From contig NZ_LT821239.1 of the NCBI RefSeq assembly GCF_900169525.1, positions 186,001-250,000 of the forward strand: a DNA stretch of 64,000 nt, in the 5' to 3' direction. This document shows positions 35,330 to 44,899 of the stretch, piece by piece; the first letter of the stretch is position 1, and each line of letters opens with the position of its first letter. The notes below the pieces were generated by a model. That model had not been told where the DNA came from and searched no databases. It was given only the letters and a program-made list of their open reading frames with translations. Position numbers and translations under genes: made by a program. This DNA comes from Corynebacterium pacaense. Its GTDB lineage: Bacteria; Actinomycetota; Actinomycetes; Mycobacteriales; Mycobacteriaceae.

Positions 35330-36358
35330 ATGACCTCCGAAACAACCCTGGCGACCCTGAACAGGTTCCTGGACAACCGCAATCCCTCCCTCGAGGAGGC
35401 GATTGAGGTGTTCACCCCGCTGACCATCGGCGACTACGACGATGTCCACATCGCCGCCCTACTGGCGACAATCCGTACCCGCGGCGAGACCTTCGCCGAT
35501 ATCGCCGGTGCCGCGAAGGCGTTCCTGGCCGCCGGGCGCCCCTTCCCGGTCACCGGGAAGGGGCTGATGGATTCCGCGGGCACCGGCGGTGACGGTGCCA
35601 ACACCATCAACATCACCACCGGCGCCTCCCTGATCGCCGCGGCCGGGGGAGTGCGGATGGTCAAGTGCGGAAACCGCTCCGTCTCATCGAAGTCGGGTTC
35701 CGCCGATGTGCTGGAGGCGCTGAACATTCCACTCGACCTGGATGTCGATCGCGCCGTCAAGTGGTTCGAGGCCTCGAACTTCACCTTCCTTTTCGCCCCC
35801 GCCTACAACCCGGCGATCGCGCACGTTCAGCCGGTTCGCAAGGCGTTGAAGCTGCCGACGATCTTCAACACCCTTGGACCGCTGCTCAGCCCGGCTCGTC
35901 CGGAACTGCAGATCATGGGCGTGGCCCGACCCGAGTCGGGCCAGCTCATCGCCGAGGTCTTCCGTGAGCTCGGACGGAGTCGGGCACTGGTGGTCCATGG
36001 TGCCGGCACCGACGAGCTCGCTGTCCATGGCACCTCGCTCATCTGGGAGCTCACCGAGGACGGCAGCATCGAGCACTACACACTCGAGCCCTCGGATCTC
36101 GGTGTCCAGGCCAGTTCCCTGGAGGAACTGGCAGGAGGTGATGCCACCCAGAACGCCGCCTTCATGCGCTCAACCTTCGCCGGGGAGGGCCCCCGAGCCC
36201 ACCTGGATGCCCTGGCGGTCTCGGCCGGCGCAATGTTTTACCTCAATGGTGACGTGAGCAGCTTCGCCGAGGGAACGGAGAAGGCGAAGGCCCTGATTGC
36301 CGACGGCACCGTCCGGGACTGGTTGGCACGGCACGAGGAGATTGATTATCGTGCATAA
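35330..36358 (+). CDS. trpD: anthranilate phosphoribosyltransferase
   Basis: A 342-residue enzyme transferring phosphoribose from PRPP to anthranilate. The PRPP-binding DSAGTGGDGANTINITTGA and the KCGNRSVSSKSGSADVLEAL anthranilate-site motifs are present. Start is ATG 35330; a GTG three codons upstream is also in frame, but its AAGGA is only three bases away. The stop overlaps the trpCF start by eight bases. Confidence 0.96.
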   Translation: MTSETTLATLNRFLDNRNPSLEEAIEVFTPLTIGDYDDVHIAALLATIRTRGETFADIAGAAKAFLAAGRPFPVTGKGLMDSAGTGGDGANTINITTGASLIAAAGGVRMVKCGNRSVSSKSGSADVLEALNIPLDLDVDRAVKWFEASNFTFLFAPAYNPAIAHVQPVRKALKLPTIFNTLGPLLSPARPELQIMGVARPESGQLIAEVFRELGRSRALVVHGAGTDELAVHGTSLIWELTEDGSIEHYTLEPSDLGVQASSLEELAGGDATQNAAFMRSTFAGEGPRAHLDALAVSAGAMFYLNGDVSSFAEGTEKAKALIADGTVRDWLARHEEIDYRA

Positions 36359-37784
36359 ACTACCCACCGTCCTGGAGGGAATCGTCGAGGGCCGGCGTGG
36401 GCACCTCGATGATATCCGGGCCCGCATCGCCCACGTTGACGTGGGTGCGCTACCACGATCCGAGCGTTCACTCTATGATTCCCTGAACCGGGGCAGGGGA
36501 AGGGCGAGCTTCATCATGGAGTGCAAGTCGGCCTCGCCGTCGCTGGGGCTGATCCGTGATCACTACCACCCCGGTGACATCGCACGAATCTACTCCCGGT
36601 ATGCCAGTGGCATATCGGTCCTCTGCGAACCTGACCATTTCAACGGCGACTATGATCACCTGAGCACCGTGGCCGCGTCGACCCATCTGCCGGTGCTGTG
36701 CAAGGACTTCATCATCGATGAGGTTCAGATCCACGCGGCCCGCTACTTCGGTGCCGACGCCATCCTCCTCATGCTCTCCGTGCTTGACGACGCCCGGTAT
36801 GCGGAGCTTGCGGCCGAGGCGGAACGTTTCGGCCTGGATGTTCTCACCGAGGTGATAGACGAGGAGGAGGCGGAACGCGCCACGGCGCTGGGGGCCAGGA
36901 TCTTCGGCGTGAACCACCGTAATCTCCATGATCTCTCGATTGATCTGGACCGTTCGGGTCGCCTCTCCGCCCTGGCCCCACCCGGCGCCCTGGTGATCTC
37001 GGAGTCCGGAATCCGGGACAATGAGACGGTCCGCAGGCTCGGCGCCCATTCCCATGGTTTCCTGGTCGGCTCCCAGTTGACCGGCCAGCCCGATGTCGAT
37101 GCCGCGGCGCGTGAGCTGGTCTACGGCCACAACAAGGTCTGCGGTCTCACGTCCGGATCCGCGGCCCAGGTGGCGCGGGCGGCGGGTGCGGTCTATGGCG
37201 GGCTCATCTTCGAAGAGAGCTCTCCACGCAATGTTTCACGTGAAACATCGCATAAAATCATCGCCGCGGAGCCGGGTCTCCGCTACGTCGCCGTCAGTCG
37301 GCGAACCTCCGGCTACGCCGACCTCATCCAGGAGGGCATCCATGCGGTTCAGATCCACGCCCCCCTTTGCGACAGTGCCGAGGCCGAGCTGGCTCTGGTG
37401 GCAGCCGTCCGCGCAGAACTTCCGGAGGGCATCGAGGTTTGGCGCGCCATCTCCATGACTTCGACCTCCGGTGCCGCCCTTGCCGCAGCCCTGGTCGGGG
37501 AGGTTGACAGGCTTGTCCTCGATGCCCACTCCGGCGGCAGCGGCAGCGAGTTCGACTGGTCCACCGTTCCCGACTCGGTGAAGTCGCACTCGCTCCTCGC
37601 CGGTGGAATCTCGCCGGAGAACGCTTCCACCGCCCTGGAAGTGGGGTGCCAGGGGCTCGACATCAACTCCGGGGTGGAGTATCCCCGGGGGGCCGGTGCA
37701 TGGACCGGCCACAAGGATGCAGGCGCCATCATGTCCATATTCACCACGATCCGTACCTTCCACTACCAGAAGGAGATGTCATGA
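36351..37784 (+). CDS. trpCF: bifunctional indole-3-glycerol-phosphate synthase / phosphoribosylanthranilate isomerase
   Basis: A 477-residue fusion. The N-terminal TrpC barrel (to about residue 258) has [25 protein letters not shown] and ISESGI; the TrpF barrel begins about residue 260 (KVCGLTS) and ends with the phosphate motif [13 protein letters not shown] 36351 is chosen because GAGGAG lies ten bases upstream. A perfect ParB site (37232-37247) is embedded in codons of the TrpF half and translates as part of NVSRETSHK. The stop overlaps trpB. Confidence 0.96.
   Translation: MHKLPTVLEGIVEGRRGHLDDIRARIAHVDVGALPRSERSLYDSLNRGRGRASFIMECKSASPSLGLIRDHYHPGDIARIYSRYASGISVLCEPDHFNGDYDHLSTVAASTHLPVLCKDFIIDEVQIHAARYFGADAILLMLSVLDDARYAELAAEAERFGLDVLTEVIDEEEAERATALGARIFGVNHRNLHDLSIDLDRSGRLSALAPPGALVISESGIRDNETVRRLGAHSHGFLVGSQLTGQPDVDAAARELVYGHNKVCGLTSGSAAQVARAAGAVYGGLIFEESSPRNVSRETSHKIIAAEPGLRYVAVSRRTSGYADLIQEGIHAVQIHAPLCDSAEAELALVAAVRAELPEGIEVWRAISMTSTSGAALAAALVGEVDRLVLDAHSGGSGSEFDWSTVPDSVKSHSLLAGGISPENASTALEVGCQGLDINSGVEYPRGAGAWTGHKDAGAIMSIFTTIRTFHYQKEMS
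37232..37247. other. parS site 1 (inside trpCF)
   Basis: TGTTTCACGTGAAACA, a perfect 16-base copy of the bacterial ParB-binding consensus. I recall that C. glutamicum also has its outermost parS site within trpCF. Confidence 0.93.
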
Positions 37785-39037
37785 CCGACCATGATTCACT
37801 GGGGGGACACACCCTCCTCCCCGCCTACTTCGGTGAGTTCGGCGGACAGTACGTCCCCGAATCACTCATCCCCGCACTCGACCAGCTGGAGAAGGCCTTC
37901 GTCAACGCCACCTATGATCCGGAGTTCCGGGAGCAGCTCAGCGGATACTTCCGGGACTATCTCGGCCGCCCCACCCCTCTGACGGAATGCTCGAACCTTC
38001 CACGCGAGGGCCGGGGGAAGGGTTACGCGCGGATCTTTCTCAAGCGCGAGGACCTGGTCCACGGCGGTGCCCACAAGACCAACCAGGTGATCGGCCAGGC
38101 GCTGCTGGCGAAGCGCATGGGAAAGACCCGCATCATCGCGGAGACCGGTGCCGGACAGCACGGTACCGCCACGGCGCTTGCGTGTGCACTCCTCGGCCTT
38201 GAGTGCGTGATCTACATGGGTGCCAAGGATGTGGCCCGCCAGCAGCCGAATGTCTACCGGATGCAGCTCCACGGTGCGACGGTGATCCCGGTCGAGTCCG
38301 GCTCGGGCACCCTTAAGGACGCGGTCAACGAGGCTCTCCGCGACTGGACCGCGACCTTCCACGAATCCCACTATCTGCTCGGCACCGCCGCCGGACCCCA
38401 CCCCTTCCCGACGATCGTCCGGGAGTTCCACAAGGTGATTTCGGAGGAAGCCAAGGCGCAGATTCTGGAACGCACCGGTAAGCTTCCCGATGTCGTGGTC
38501 GCCTGCGTCGGTGGTGGATCCAACGCCATCGGTATGTTCGCTGATTTCATCGATGATCCACACGTTGAACTGGTCGGTGCCGAGCCCGCCGGTGAGGGTA
38601 TCGAATCCGGGAAACACGGTGCCACTATCACCAACGGCCAGATCGGCATCCTGCACGGTGCGCGGTCCTATCTGATGCGCAACAGCGACGGCCAGGTGGA
38701 GGAGTCCTACTCGATCTCGGCCGGTCTCGACTATCCGGGTGTGGGGCCCCAGCACGCCTACCTGCACTCCACCGGTCGTGCCCGGTATGTCGGAATCACC
38801 GACGCAGAGGCACTGGAGGCCTTCCAGTACCTGGCGCGCTTCGAGGGCATCATCCCCGCACTGGAATCATCACATGCCTTCGCCTACGCTCTCAAGCGTG
38901 CGAAGCTGGCTGAGGAAACCAACACCAAGATCAACATCCTCGTCTCGCTGTCCGGCCGTGGAGACAAGGATGTGGACCACGTCCGCCACACCCTGGAGGA
39001 GCATCCGGAGCTCGTCCTCAAGGAGCAGAACCGATGA
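37781..39037 (+). CDS. trpB: tryptophan synthase beta chain
   Basis: A 418-residue PLP enzyme joining indole and serine. The PLP lysine is in [10 protein letters not shown], the phosphate loop is [10 protein letters not shown], and GAGQHG is present. The frame is open 45 codons upstream, but AGGAG at 37771-37775 and the overlap with the trpCF stop fix ATG 37781. It overlaps trpA at its end (ATGA). Confidence 0.97.
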   Translation: MTDHDSLGGHTLLPAYFGEFGGQYVPESLIPALDQLEKAFVNATYDPEFREQLSGYFRDYLGRPTPLTECSNLPREGRGKGYARIFLKREDLVHGGAHKTNQVIGQALLAKRMGKTRIIAETGAGQHGTATALACALLGLECVIYMGAKDVARQQPNVYRMQLHGATVIPVESGSGTLKDAVNEALRDWTATFHESHYLLGTAAGPHPFPTIVREFHKVISEEAKAQILERTGKLPDVVVACVGGGSNAIGMFADFIDDPHVELVGAEPAGEGIESGKHGATITNGQIGILHGARSYLMRNSDGQVEESYSISAGLDYPGVGPQHAYLHSTGRARYVGITDAEALEAFQYLARFEGIIPALESSHAFAYALKRAKLAEETNTKINILVSLSGRGDKDVDHVRHTLEEHPELVLKEQNR

Positions 39038-39873
39038 GCCGTTACACTGACCTGTTCGCCCGACTCTCCGAGGCAGGGGAGGGGGCCTTCGTTCCCTTCA
39101 TCATGCTCGGTGACCCGGATCCCGACACCTCCTTCGAGATCATTTCCACGGCCATCGAGTCCGGAGCCGACGCTCTGGAGCTCGGCGTTCCCTTCTCCGA
39201 TCCCGTCGCCGACGGTCCGACGATCGCTGAATCGCATCTGCGCGCCCTGGACGCCGGCGCGACCGTTGACTCGGCACTGGCCCTGATCGCCCGCATCCGC
39301 CGTGCCTACCCGGACATCCCCATGGGAATGCTGATCTACGGCAACGTGCCCTTCACCCGGGGGATAGACCACTTCTACGAGGAATTCGCCGCAGCGGGTG
39401 CCGATTCGGTACTGCTGCCTGACGTTCCCGTGCGGGAGGGTCGACCGTTCGCCGAGGCGGCCAGGCGCGCGGGCGTGGATCCCATCTTCATCGCACCGGC
39501 CCAGGCGTCGGAGGCGACGCTCGAGGGAGTGGCCGCGGCCTCCTCCGGCTATATCTACGCCATTTCCCGTGATGGCGTCACAGGGACGGAGCGCGCTTCC
39601 TCCACCACCGGCCTCAGCGAGGTCGTGGACAACATCAAGCGCTTCGGCGGTGCACCGATTCTTCTCGGTTTCGGTATTTCCTCACCCCGCCATGTGGCCG
39701 ATGCGATCAGTGCCGGTGCCGCCGGGGCGATCACCGGATCGGCAATCACGAAGATCATCGCCTCGCATTGCGTGGGTGGACATCCCGATTCCTCGACCAT
39801 CGATGACCTGGAGGCACTGAAGGTTGAACTGCGCGAGTTCATCTCCTCGATGAAGTCCGCAACCCGCGGCTGA
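39034..39873 (+). CDS. trpA: tryptophan synthase alpha chain
   Basis: A 279-residue TIM barrel that cleaves indole-3-glycerol phosphate and channels indole to TrpB. The catalytic Glu is in [10 protein letters not shown] (preceding strand), the Asp in [10 protein letters not shown], and the phosphate site in GFGISSP/ITGSAI. Last gene of the trp operon; a 32-bp palindrome with a ParB site follows its stop. Confidence 0.97.
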   Translation: MSRYTDLFARLSEAGEGAFVPFIMLGDPDPDTSFEIISTAIESGADALELGVPFSDPVADGPTIAESHLRALDAGATVDSALALIARIRRAYPDIPMGMLIYGNVPFTRGIDHFYEEFAAAGADSVLLPDVPVREGRPFAEAARRAGVDPIFIAPAQASEATLEGVAAASSGYIYAISRDGVTGTERASSTTGLSEVVDNIKRFGGAPILLGFGISSPRHVADAISAGAAGAITGSAITKIIASHCVGGHPDSSTIDDLEALKVELREFISSMKSATRG

Positions 39874-39885
39874 GGGCCGCGATAA

Positions 39886-39917
39886 AACGACAGTGTTTCA
39901 CGTGAAACACTGTCGTT
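39886..39917. other. parS site 2 within a 32-bp perfect palindrome at the end of trp
   Basis: The ParB consensus TGTTTCACGTGAAACA (39894-39909) is extended by AACGACAG and CTGTCGTT into a perfect 32-base palindrome just 13 bases after trpA, followed by a T/C-rich run. As RNA it would form a strong stem, so it may double as the trp terminator. Confidence 0.9.
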
Positions 39918-39945
39918 CCTCCTTCTTTGGGGGTTCAATGAGGGT

Positions 39946-40821
39946 ATGCCCACATCCACAGTTCGTGTTCATCAGGTAACCCGGAGATTCGGCGGTTTCA
40001 CCGCCGTAAACGATCTGTCCCTCCTCGTCGGCCAGGGAAGTATCCATGGTTTCCTTGGCCCCAATGGTGCCGGAAAGTCAACCACCATCCGCATGCTCAT
40101 AGGCGTACTCAGACCGAATTCCGGCAGCATCGAGGTCCTGGATCAGAATCCAGCCACTGATCCACGCGTCCTGAGGAGGGTGGGCTACGTCCCCGCGGAG
40201 GTCGCCCTGTGGCCCACACTGACGGGACGGGAGGTCCTCCGGGCACTCGCCTCCCTTCGTGGGGCCCCAGTGAGCCAGTCGCGCGAGGAGGAGCTCATCG
40301 AAGCCTTCTCCTTCGACCCCGATAAGAAGGTGCGTGACTATTCAACCGGAAATCGGCGGAAGCTGAGCCTCATTGCGGCTCTGGCGCCCGAAACGGAACT
40401 GCTCATTCTGGATGAGCCGACCTCCGGTCTCGATCCATTGATGGAGCGGGAGTTCATGCGTCAGATCCGGCAACATCGTGATGGCGGGGGGTCGGTTCTG
40501 CTCAGCAGCCACATCCTCAGCGAGGTGGAAAAGCTGTGCGATTATGTCACGGTGATCAAAGATGGTTCTTCGGTGGCCTCCAACTCTATCGACTACCTTC
40601 GTTCCATTTCCGCCCACAGGATTTCCGCCCGCATCCGGTCCGTACCACCGGGGCTGAAGGATGTGGACTTCGACCACGGGCATCTGAGCCTGACCACCAA
40701 CGCGGAGTCCGTCCCGAGTATCCTCCGCATCATCATCGACGCCGGTGGCCAGGATATCATCAGCACCCCGGCCTCCCTCGAGGAGATCTTCCTCCTCCAC
40801 TACGGGGAGGCGGAGAAGTGA
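39946..40821 (+). CDS. ABC transporter ATP-binding protein (exporter type)
   Basis: A 291-residue ABC ATPase of the drug/polyketide-exporter class. Walker A is GPNGAGKST, the signature is YSTGNRRKL (degenerate LSGGQ, as usual in this class), Walker B is LLILDEPTSGLDP and the switch is SSHILSE. It overlaps the start of the permease gene. The permease is frameshifted, so the pair may be inactive. Confidence 0.9.
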   Translation: MPTSTVRVHQVTRRFGGFTAVNDLSLLVGQGSIHGFLGPNGAGKSTTIRMLIGVLRPNSGSIEVLDQNPATDPRVLRRVGYVPAEVALWPTLTGREVLRALASLRGAPVSQSREEELIEAFSFDPDKKVRDYSTGNRRKLSLIAALAPETELLILDEPTSGLDPLMEREFMRQIRQHRDGGGSVLLSSHILSEVEKLCDYVTVIKDGSSVASNSIDYLRSISAHRISARIRSVPPGLKDVDFDHGHLSLTTNAESVPSILRIIIDAGGQDIISTPASLEEIFLLHYGEAEK

Positions 40822-42396
40822 TCTCTCTCAACCTCCGCACACACCGCTCCACCATCCTCTGGTGGTGTCTCGGTCTATGGAGTTTCCTGGCGGTCATGCC
40901 GGTGGCCTACTTCAACTACTATCCCAGTCTCCAGGAGCGAGGCGCGCTGATCGCCAGCATCCAGGACAACGCCGGGACGACCGCCATGTACGGTCGTTTC
41001 GCCCCACCGGGGACCATCGGTCAGTTCACCGCGTGGGAGGGCGGAGCGTGGATGTGCATACTCGCGTCGGTCATGGGCATCCTGCTGCAGACATCCATGC
41101 ACCTTGGAGCCGAGAACAGGGGAGTGGCGGAGCAGATCATTTCCACCGGCCATTCACGACGCTCCATCCTCGTCGCGGCATACGCGAGCACGGGACTCGT
41201 CGCCGTCACACTCGGGCTCGGGAGCACCGCGATCCTGCTGGGAATGGGCATCTACATCCCGGATGAACTCGGTACCGGGGGATCCATCGCCTTCGGCCTC
41301 ATGCTTACGCTATCCATGCTCGGCTCCACTGCCGTCGCCGGGGTGTTCCAGTTCCTTTTCGGCCGACCCACGACTTTCACCCGCATCGGTCTGGTCACGC
41401 TCGCCATCTCCTTCACCATCCGGATGTATGCCGACACCTCCACGCATTCCTGGCTCAACTGGTTCTCCCCCCCTGGGATGGCGTGCTCTGATATCTCCTT
41501 TCACCGACGACGATCCGGTTGTCGCGGTGGCCATTGTTCTGATCCTCACCGTCGCACTGGTACTGCTGCTCGCGATAGACGCGCACCGGGACTTCAACAC
41601 GGGCGTGTTCCGGTTCCACCCACGTTCCAGGGTTCGGCCCCGGATGGTCTCCGGAATCATCGGAATCACCCTTCTCAGCACCAGGGGCTCCGCGATCACC
41701 TGGTGCGCAGTATGCGGGTTGATCATCCTGACGATGCTCCCGGTGACCAACTCGCTCATTCCCGCACTCACCGAGGACAATGCGACACTCCAGGTGATCG
41801 ATGAACTTCTTCCCGAGGGTGATGTCCAGAGCGAGCTGATCATCTACATCTTCCAGTTGGTGTCCATCCTTGTCGCCATAGCCGGAATCCTCCCGATGGT
41901 GGCGTACGCGAGGGAGGAGAGGACTCACCTCATCGACTCCGTCCGCGCCACCGGTGTGCCCCGAGGCGCACCGCTGCGGGCCGCGGTGGTTGCGTCGATA
42001 GTCACCGTCCTCACCTGCGCGGCGGCCGCGGCGCTCGCCGGCCTGGCGGGCCTGGGGCTCCAGAATTCGAATGGCGGAGATGGTGTGACCGTGGTGCTTC
42101 TTGCCAGTCTCTCCATCATTGCCCAGACCGCCCCGCTGGTCGGGTCCGCCGTCTTCTTCGCGGGCCTTGGAAACAGGGCGATCCACCTCACCTGGGGACC
42201 TGTGGTGCTGGCATCGACCGTTTCCCTCCTCGGGCCGGTTCTGGGGCTCTCACGGGCGCAGATTGATCTCTCGCCACTCTCGCACACTCTCCGGTCCACC
42301 GGGGACGGCACGATGGAACTCGCCGTCTCCCTGGCTGTCGGATCGGCACTCGTGCTGGTGGGCATCTTTCTGGGCTCGCGGAGAGACCTGGTCTAG
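40818..42396 (+). pseudogene. ABC exporter permease (COG3559-like), interrupted by a +1 frameshift
   Basis: Two overlapping frames together encode one polytopic permease of about 525 residues, similar to putative exporters of polyketide antibiotics. The first frame (GTG 40818, GGAGG six bases upstream) covers the N-terminal half with VISLNLRTHRSTILWW and about five membrane segments. After NWFSP the correct continuation LGWRALISPFTDDD is in the next frame and runs to 42396. The break is at a run of seven Cs (41467-41473); six would restore one frame. The SPLGW junction is typical of this family. It could be a true mutation, a phase-variable tract or a sequencing error. Confidence 0.8.
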
Positions 42397-42453
42397 TTCT
42401 CCACTACTCCCTACCGAATTGGTCATGGGAGCCGGAAGGGCGATACTGGAGAC

Positions 42454-42849
42454 ATGTCCGATACACAGGAACAGTCATCAGTGTGCTGCAGCCGCCGCAC
42501 CTTCCTTCTCGGCACCGCCACCACATTTGCGGGCGCCTTTCTGGCCGCCTGCGGCAGTGCCCCCTCGAAGGAGGTCGCCAAGACGGAAGTACCGGTGGGC
42601 AGCGCCGTTATTCTCGGCTCAGTGATCATCGCCCAGCCCACCGAAGGGGAGTTTGTGGCCTACTCCTCGGCCTGCCCCCATCAGGGGAACCCCATCACCG
42701 AGGTTGATGGATCGACGGTCACGTGCACCAAACACAACTCGACCTTTTCCATTGTTGATGGAAGCTACATCTCGGGGCCGGCACGTTCAGGGCTGCGTGA
42801 AGCGACACTCTCGGACAACGGGGACAGTGTGGGCGCTAGTGCGCAGTAG
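42454..42849 (+). CDS. Rieske [2Fe-2S] lipoprotein with Tat signal
   Basis: A 131-residue exported electron-transfer protein. Twin-arginine motif SRRTFLLG (about residues 13-20) is followed by a lipobox LAAC, so it should be a Tat-exported lipoprotein. The cluster ligands are in CPHQG and CTKHNSTF (C-x-H and C-x2-H). The usual family member has the disulfide-linked cysteines of bc1 Rieske proteins; here only the ligands are seen. Partner unknown. GATACT lies six bases before the ATG, so a leaderless message is likely. Confidence 0.88.
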   Translation: MSDTQEQSSVCCSRRTFLLGTATTFAGAFLAACGSAPSKEVAKTEVPVGSAVILGSVIIAQPTEGEFVAYSSACPHQGNPITEVDGSTVTCTKHNSTFSIVDGSYISGPARSGLREATLSDNGDSVGASAQ

Positions 42850-43198
42850 GCAGTGTTTCAGGTAAAACATAAAAAGGGAGAGCGTGAGGAGGAGGAGGGT
42901 TGCACGGGCGGATAACGTCACTGTGACCAGTTCATTCTCCGCCATGTTATTGGGCATCACCAATCGTATGATACGACAAGGATTTCCGTCTCCTGCCATC
43001 GTGCCAAGGGATCATCGCGGTGGGGAATCATTGCGGCGCTCAACGTCTCCAGCTGCGCATATGCAGGCCCCACGGTAGCAGGATCTTATCCTACACTGCA
43101 CTCGCGACAGTGAGCACTCGCGACAGTGAGCGCCGCACTCCCGGCGCAGCGGTGGTGTTTGGCCGACACCACCGGTTCAGGCGTTCTACACTAAGCGC
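42850..43198. promoter_or_regulatory. gene-free region with degenerate parS, palindrome and tandem repeat
   Basis: No convincing gene in 349 bases. It contains TGTTTCAGGTAAAACA (42854-42869), a ParB site with two mismatches; a perfect 13-base palindrome TCGTAT-G-ATACGA (42964-42976); a 16-bp tandem duplication (43099-43130); and the promoter of the SBF-like gene with a TACACT -10 box (43187-43192). Confidence 0.6.
43099..43130. repeat. 16-bp tandem duplication
   Basis: CACTCGCGACAGTGAG occurs twice back to back. Each unit contains the dyad CACT-CGCGAC-AGTG, so this may be a double regulatory site about 70 bases upstream of the next gene's -10 box. Confidence 0.75.
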
Positions 43199-43215
43199 AT
43201 GCTTGAACGCCTGAA
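43176..43215 (+). promoter_or_regulatory. inverted repeat bracketing -10 box and start codon of SBF-like gene
   Basis: TTCAGGCGTTC (43176-43186) and its exact complement GAACGCCTGAA (43205-43215) enclose the TACACT box, predicted start point and ATG 43199. If the message is leaderless the left arm is not transcribed, so the repeat acts on DNA as an operator rather than as an RNA hairpin. Confidence 0.6.
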
Positions 43216-44179
43216 ACGCCTCGACCCCCTGATACTACTTATTGTCACGGCCGTGATCATCGCGATAGTCTTACCCGCACGTGGCGACTTCGCCGAATGG
43301 TTCGACGTAGCCACCAAGTTCGCCATAGCCCTGCTGTTCTATCTTTACGGCGCACGCCTGTCCACCCAGGAGGCCTTGAATGGCCTCAAACACTGGCGGC
43401 TCCACCTGACAATCCTTGCGATCACCTTCGTGATATTTCCACTGATCGGCATCGGACTCCAGCCTCTGACGCACATTATCTCACACGATCTGTACATGGG
43501 AATTCTCTTTCTCACCCTGGTTCCCTCAACCGTCCAATCCTCCGTGGCGTTCACCTCGATTGCCAAGGGCAATGTTGCCGGCGCGATCGTCGCCGCGTCG
43601 CTGTCGAACCTCGCCGGAGTGTTTCTGACTCCGCTGCTAGTCATGCTCCTGATGTCCTCCGGCAGCGGGGTGCACGTTGATCTGCAGGTGTTCCTCAATA
43701 TTGCGGTACAACTCCTCCTTCCCTTCATCCTCGGCCAGCTGACCCGGAAGTGGGTGAAGGACTTCGCCGCCAACAAGGGGACGAAGATCGTCGACCGCGG
43801 ATCCATAGCCATGGTGGTGTACTCGGCCTTTTCCGCGGGCATGGTCGCCGGAATCTGGAGCACGGTCAGCATCTTCGAGGTCGCCTTCCTCATCGGTTTC
43901 GCCATCATCCTTGTCATCGCGATGCTATGGCTGACCATGTTCATCGCCGTCCAGTTAGGGTTCAACAGGGCCGACTCGATCGCGATCCAATTCTGTGGAA
44001 CAAAGAAGTCCCTCGCCACCGGACTACCCATGGCCGCCGTCATCTTCGGGGGTGCGAATGTCGGACTTCTGATACTCCCACTGATGATCTTCCATCAGGT
44101 TCAGCTGATGATCTGCGCCTGGCTCGCCGCACGTTACGGTAGGCAGGCGGGGGAACAGGCCGCCGTCCGGACATCCTGA
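43199..44179 (+). CDS. bile acid:sodium symporter-like (SBF-like, YfeH type) transporter
   Basis: A 326-residue ten-helix protein of the SBF-like family (PF13593 type). Recognisable are KFAIALLFYLYGARLS, LVPSTVQSSVAFTSIAKGNVAGAIVAASLSNLAGVFLTP and the late FCGTKKSLATGLPMA segment, the two crossed-helix regions that bind sodium in this fold. The substrate is unknown. ATG 43199 follows the TACACT box by six bases. Confidence 0.88.
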   Translation: MLERLKRLDPLILLIVTAVIIAIVLPARGDFAEWFDVATKFAIALLFYLYGARLSTQEALNGLKHWRLHLTILAITFVIFPLIGIGLQPLTHIISHDLYMGILFLTLVPSTVQSSVAFTSIAKGNVAGAIVAASLSNLAGVFLTPLLVMLLMSSGSGVHVDLQVFLNIAVQLLLPFILGQLTRKWVKDFAANKGTKIVDRGSIAMVVYSAFSAGMVAGIWSTVSIFEVAFLIGFAIILVIAMLWLTMFIAVQLGFNRADSIAIQFCGTKKSLATGLPMAAVIFGGANVGLLILPLMIFHQVQLMICAWLAARYGRQAGEQAAVRTS

Positions 44180-44531
44180 CCCGTCCCTCGGTACCTGAAA
44201 TGCCGCCAGGGTACGGGGCGGCACCTGTTCCGTCTCGGTCCAGACATGATGCGGCAGCCACACACCACCCTTACCCACCCGGCCCCTGATCAGCGGGCGA
44301 CGTCCACCACACAACCTCACGCCACCTCGCCAGGGGAGTGGCATCGCCCCCGCCGACCCTGCAGTCCATCATTACGCCGTGTGGGGACACCGGCGGGGAA
44401 GGCTCCGGAGCGGGCGCACCGCATGACTAATGGGGCCGAAGCGGAGCCAGGCAGAAGCCGTACATACGGAGGCAGCTGACGGCCACGGGATTCGACCACG
44501 GTCAGACCCGTCCGGACGGAGCACGGAACGG

Positions 44532-44547
44532 TGTTTCACGTGAAACA
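44532..44547. other. parS site 3
   Basis: Perfect TGTTTCACGTGAAACA in the long gene-free region upstream of the sulfate transporter operon. Confidence 0.93.
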
Positions 44548-44848
44548 TCACCCAGGGGAGCGGGGACGACCACACACCCGGGCCACGGTGATCCAGGGAC
44601 CACCGACAGCGAGGATCACACCTGCACATCCAAGCCCACGGCGACGAGTCTCAGACACACACCTTGGACCTGACCGCGGTGTGGGAGTTCGGCGCGGTCC
44701 ACTGACCGCGAGCCGACACAAGCGACACGCACCGGCAGCCCCTGGGCCGACATGGTTTCAGCGCTGAATCCAGGAAACACTTTCATTCACCGTGGATGAA
44801 AATGTCACCATTTGCGCTACCTGTCTGTAACGTACCAAAAGACAACTA

Positions 44849-44864
44849 CAGACAACTCGGTCTA
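44849..44864 (+). promoter_or_regulatory. McbR-like operator, sulfate transporter operon
   Basis: CAGAC-AACTCG-GTCTA matches the McbR motif TAGAC-N6-GTCTA at nine of ten defined positions. It lies just upstream of the TAGACT -10 box, where a bound repressor would block polymerase. McbR is the TetR-type repressor of sulfur metabolism in C. glutamicum. Confidence 0.7.
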
Positions 44865-44899
44865 ATAACAATAGACTGACACTTCCATGAAGAGGCCCC

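Larger units (their letters stand above)
44180..44899. other. 720-base gene-free region with parS site 3 and sulfate-operon promoter
   Basis: Only short, skewed frames are present, none with a convincing start. A hairpin TGCCGCC-(9)-GGCGGCA (44201-44223) follows the transporter stop and may terminate it. ParB site 3 is at 44532-44547. The last 80 bases hold the McbR-like operator and TAGACT -10 box (44872-44877) of the sulfate transporter operon. The long spacer may simply keep the ParB site clear of transcription. Confidence 0.6.

Noticed and set aside
41104..41472. Second-frame open region upstream of the C7 tract as a separate gene
   Set aside because: It is a shadow of the first permease frame; only its part after 41473 matches the family.
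43099..43130. Possible CRISPR array
   Set aside because: Only two directly adjacent 16-base units without spacers, and no cas genes.
44246..44767. Several 60-85 codon frames in the long gene-free region
   Set aside because: Low-complexity composition, no ribosome site or -10 box at the expected distance; two simply translate the ParB site.
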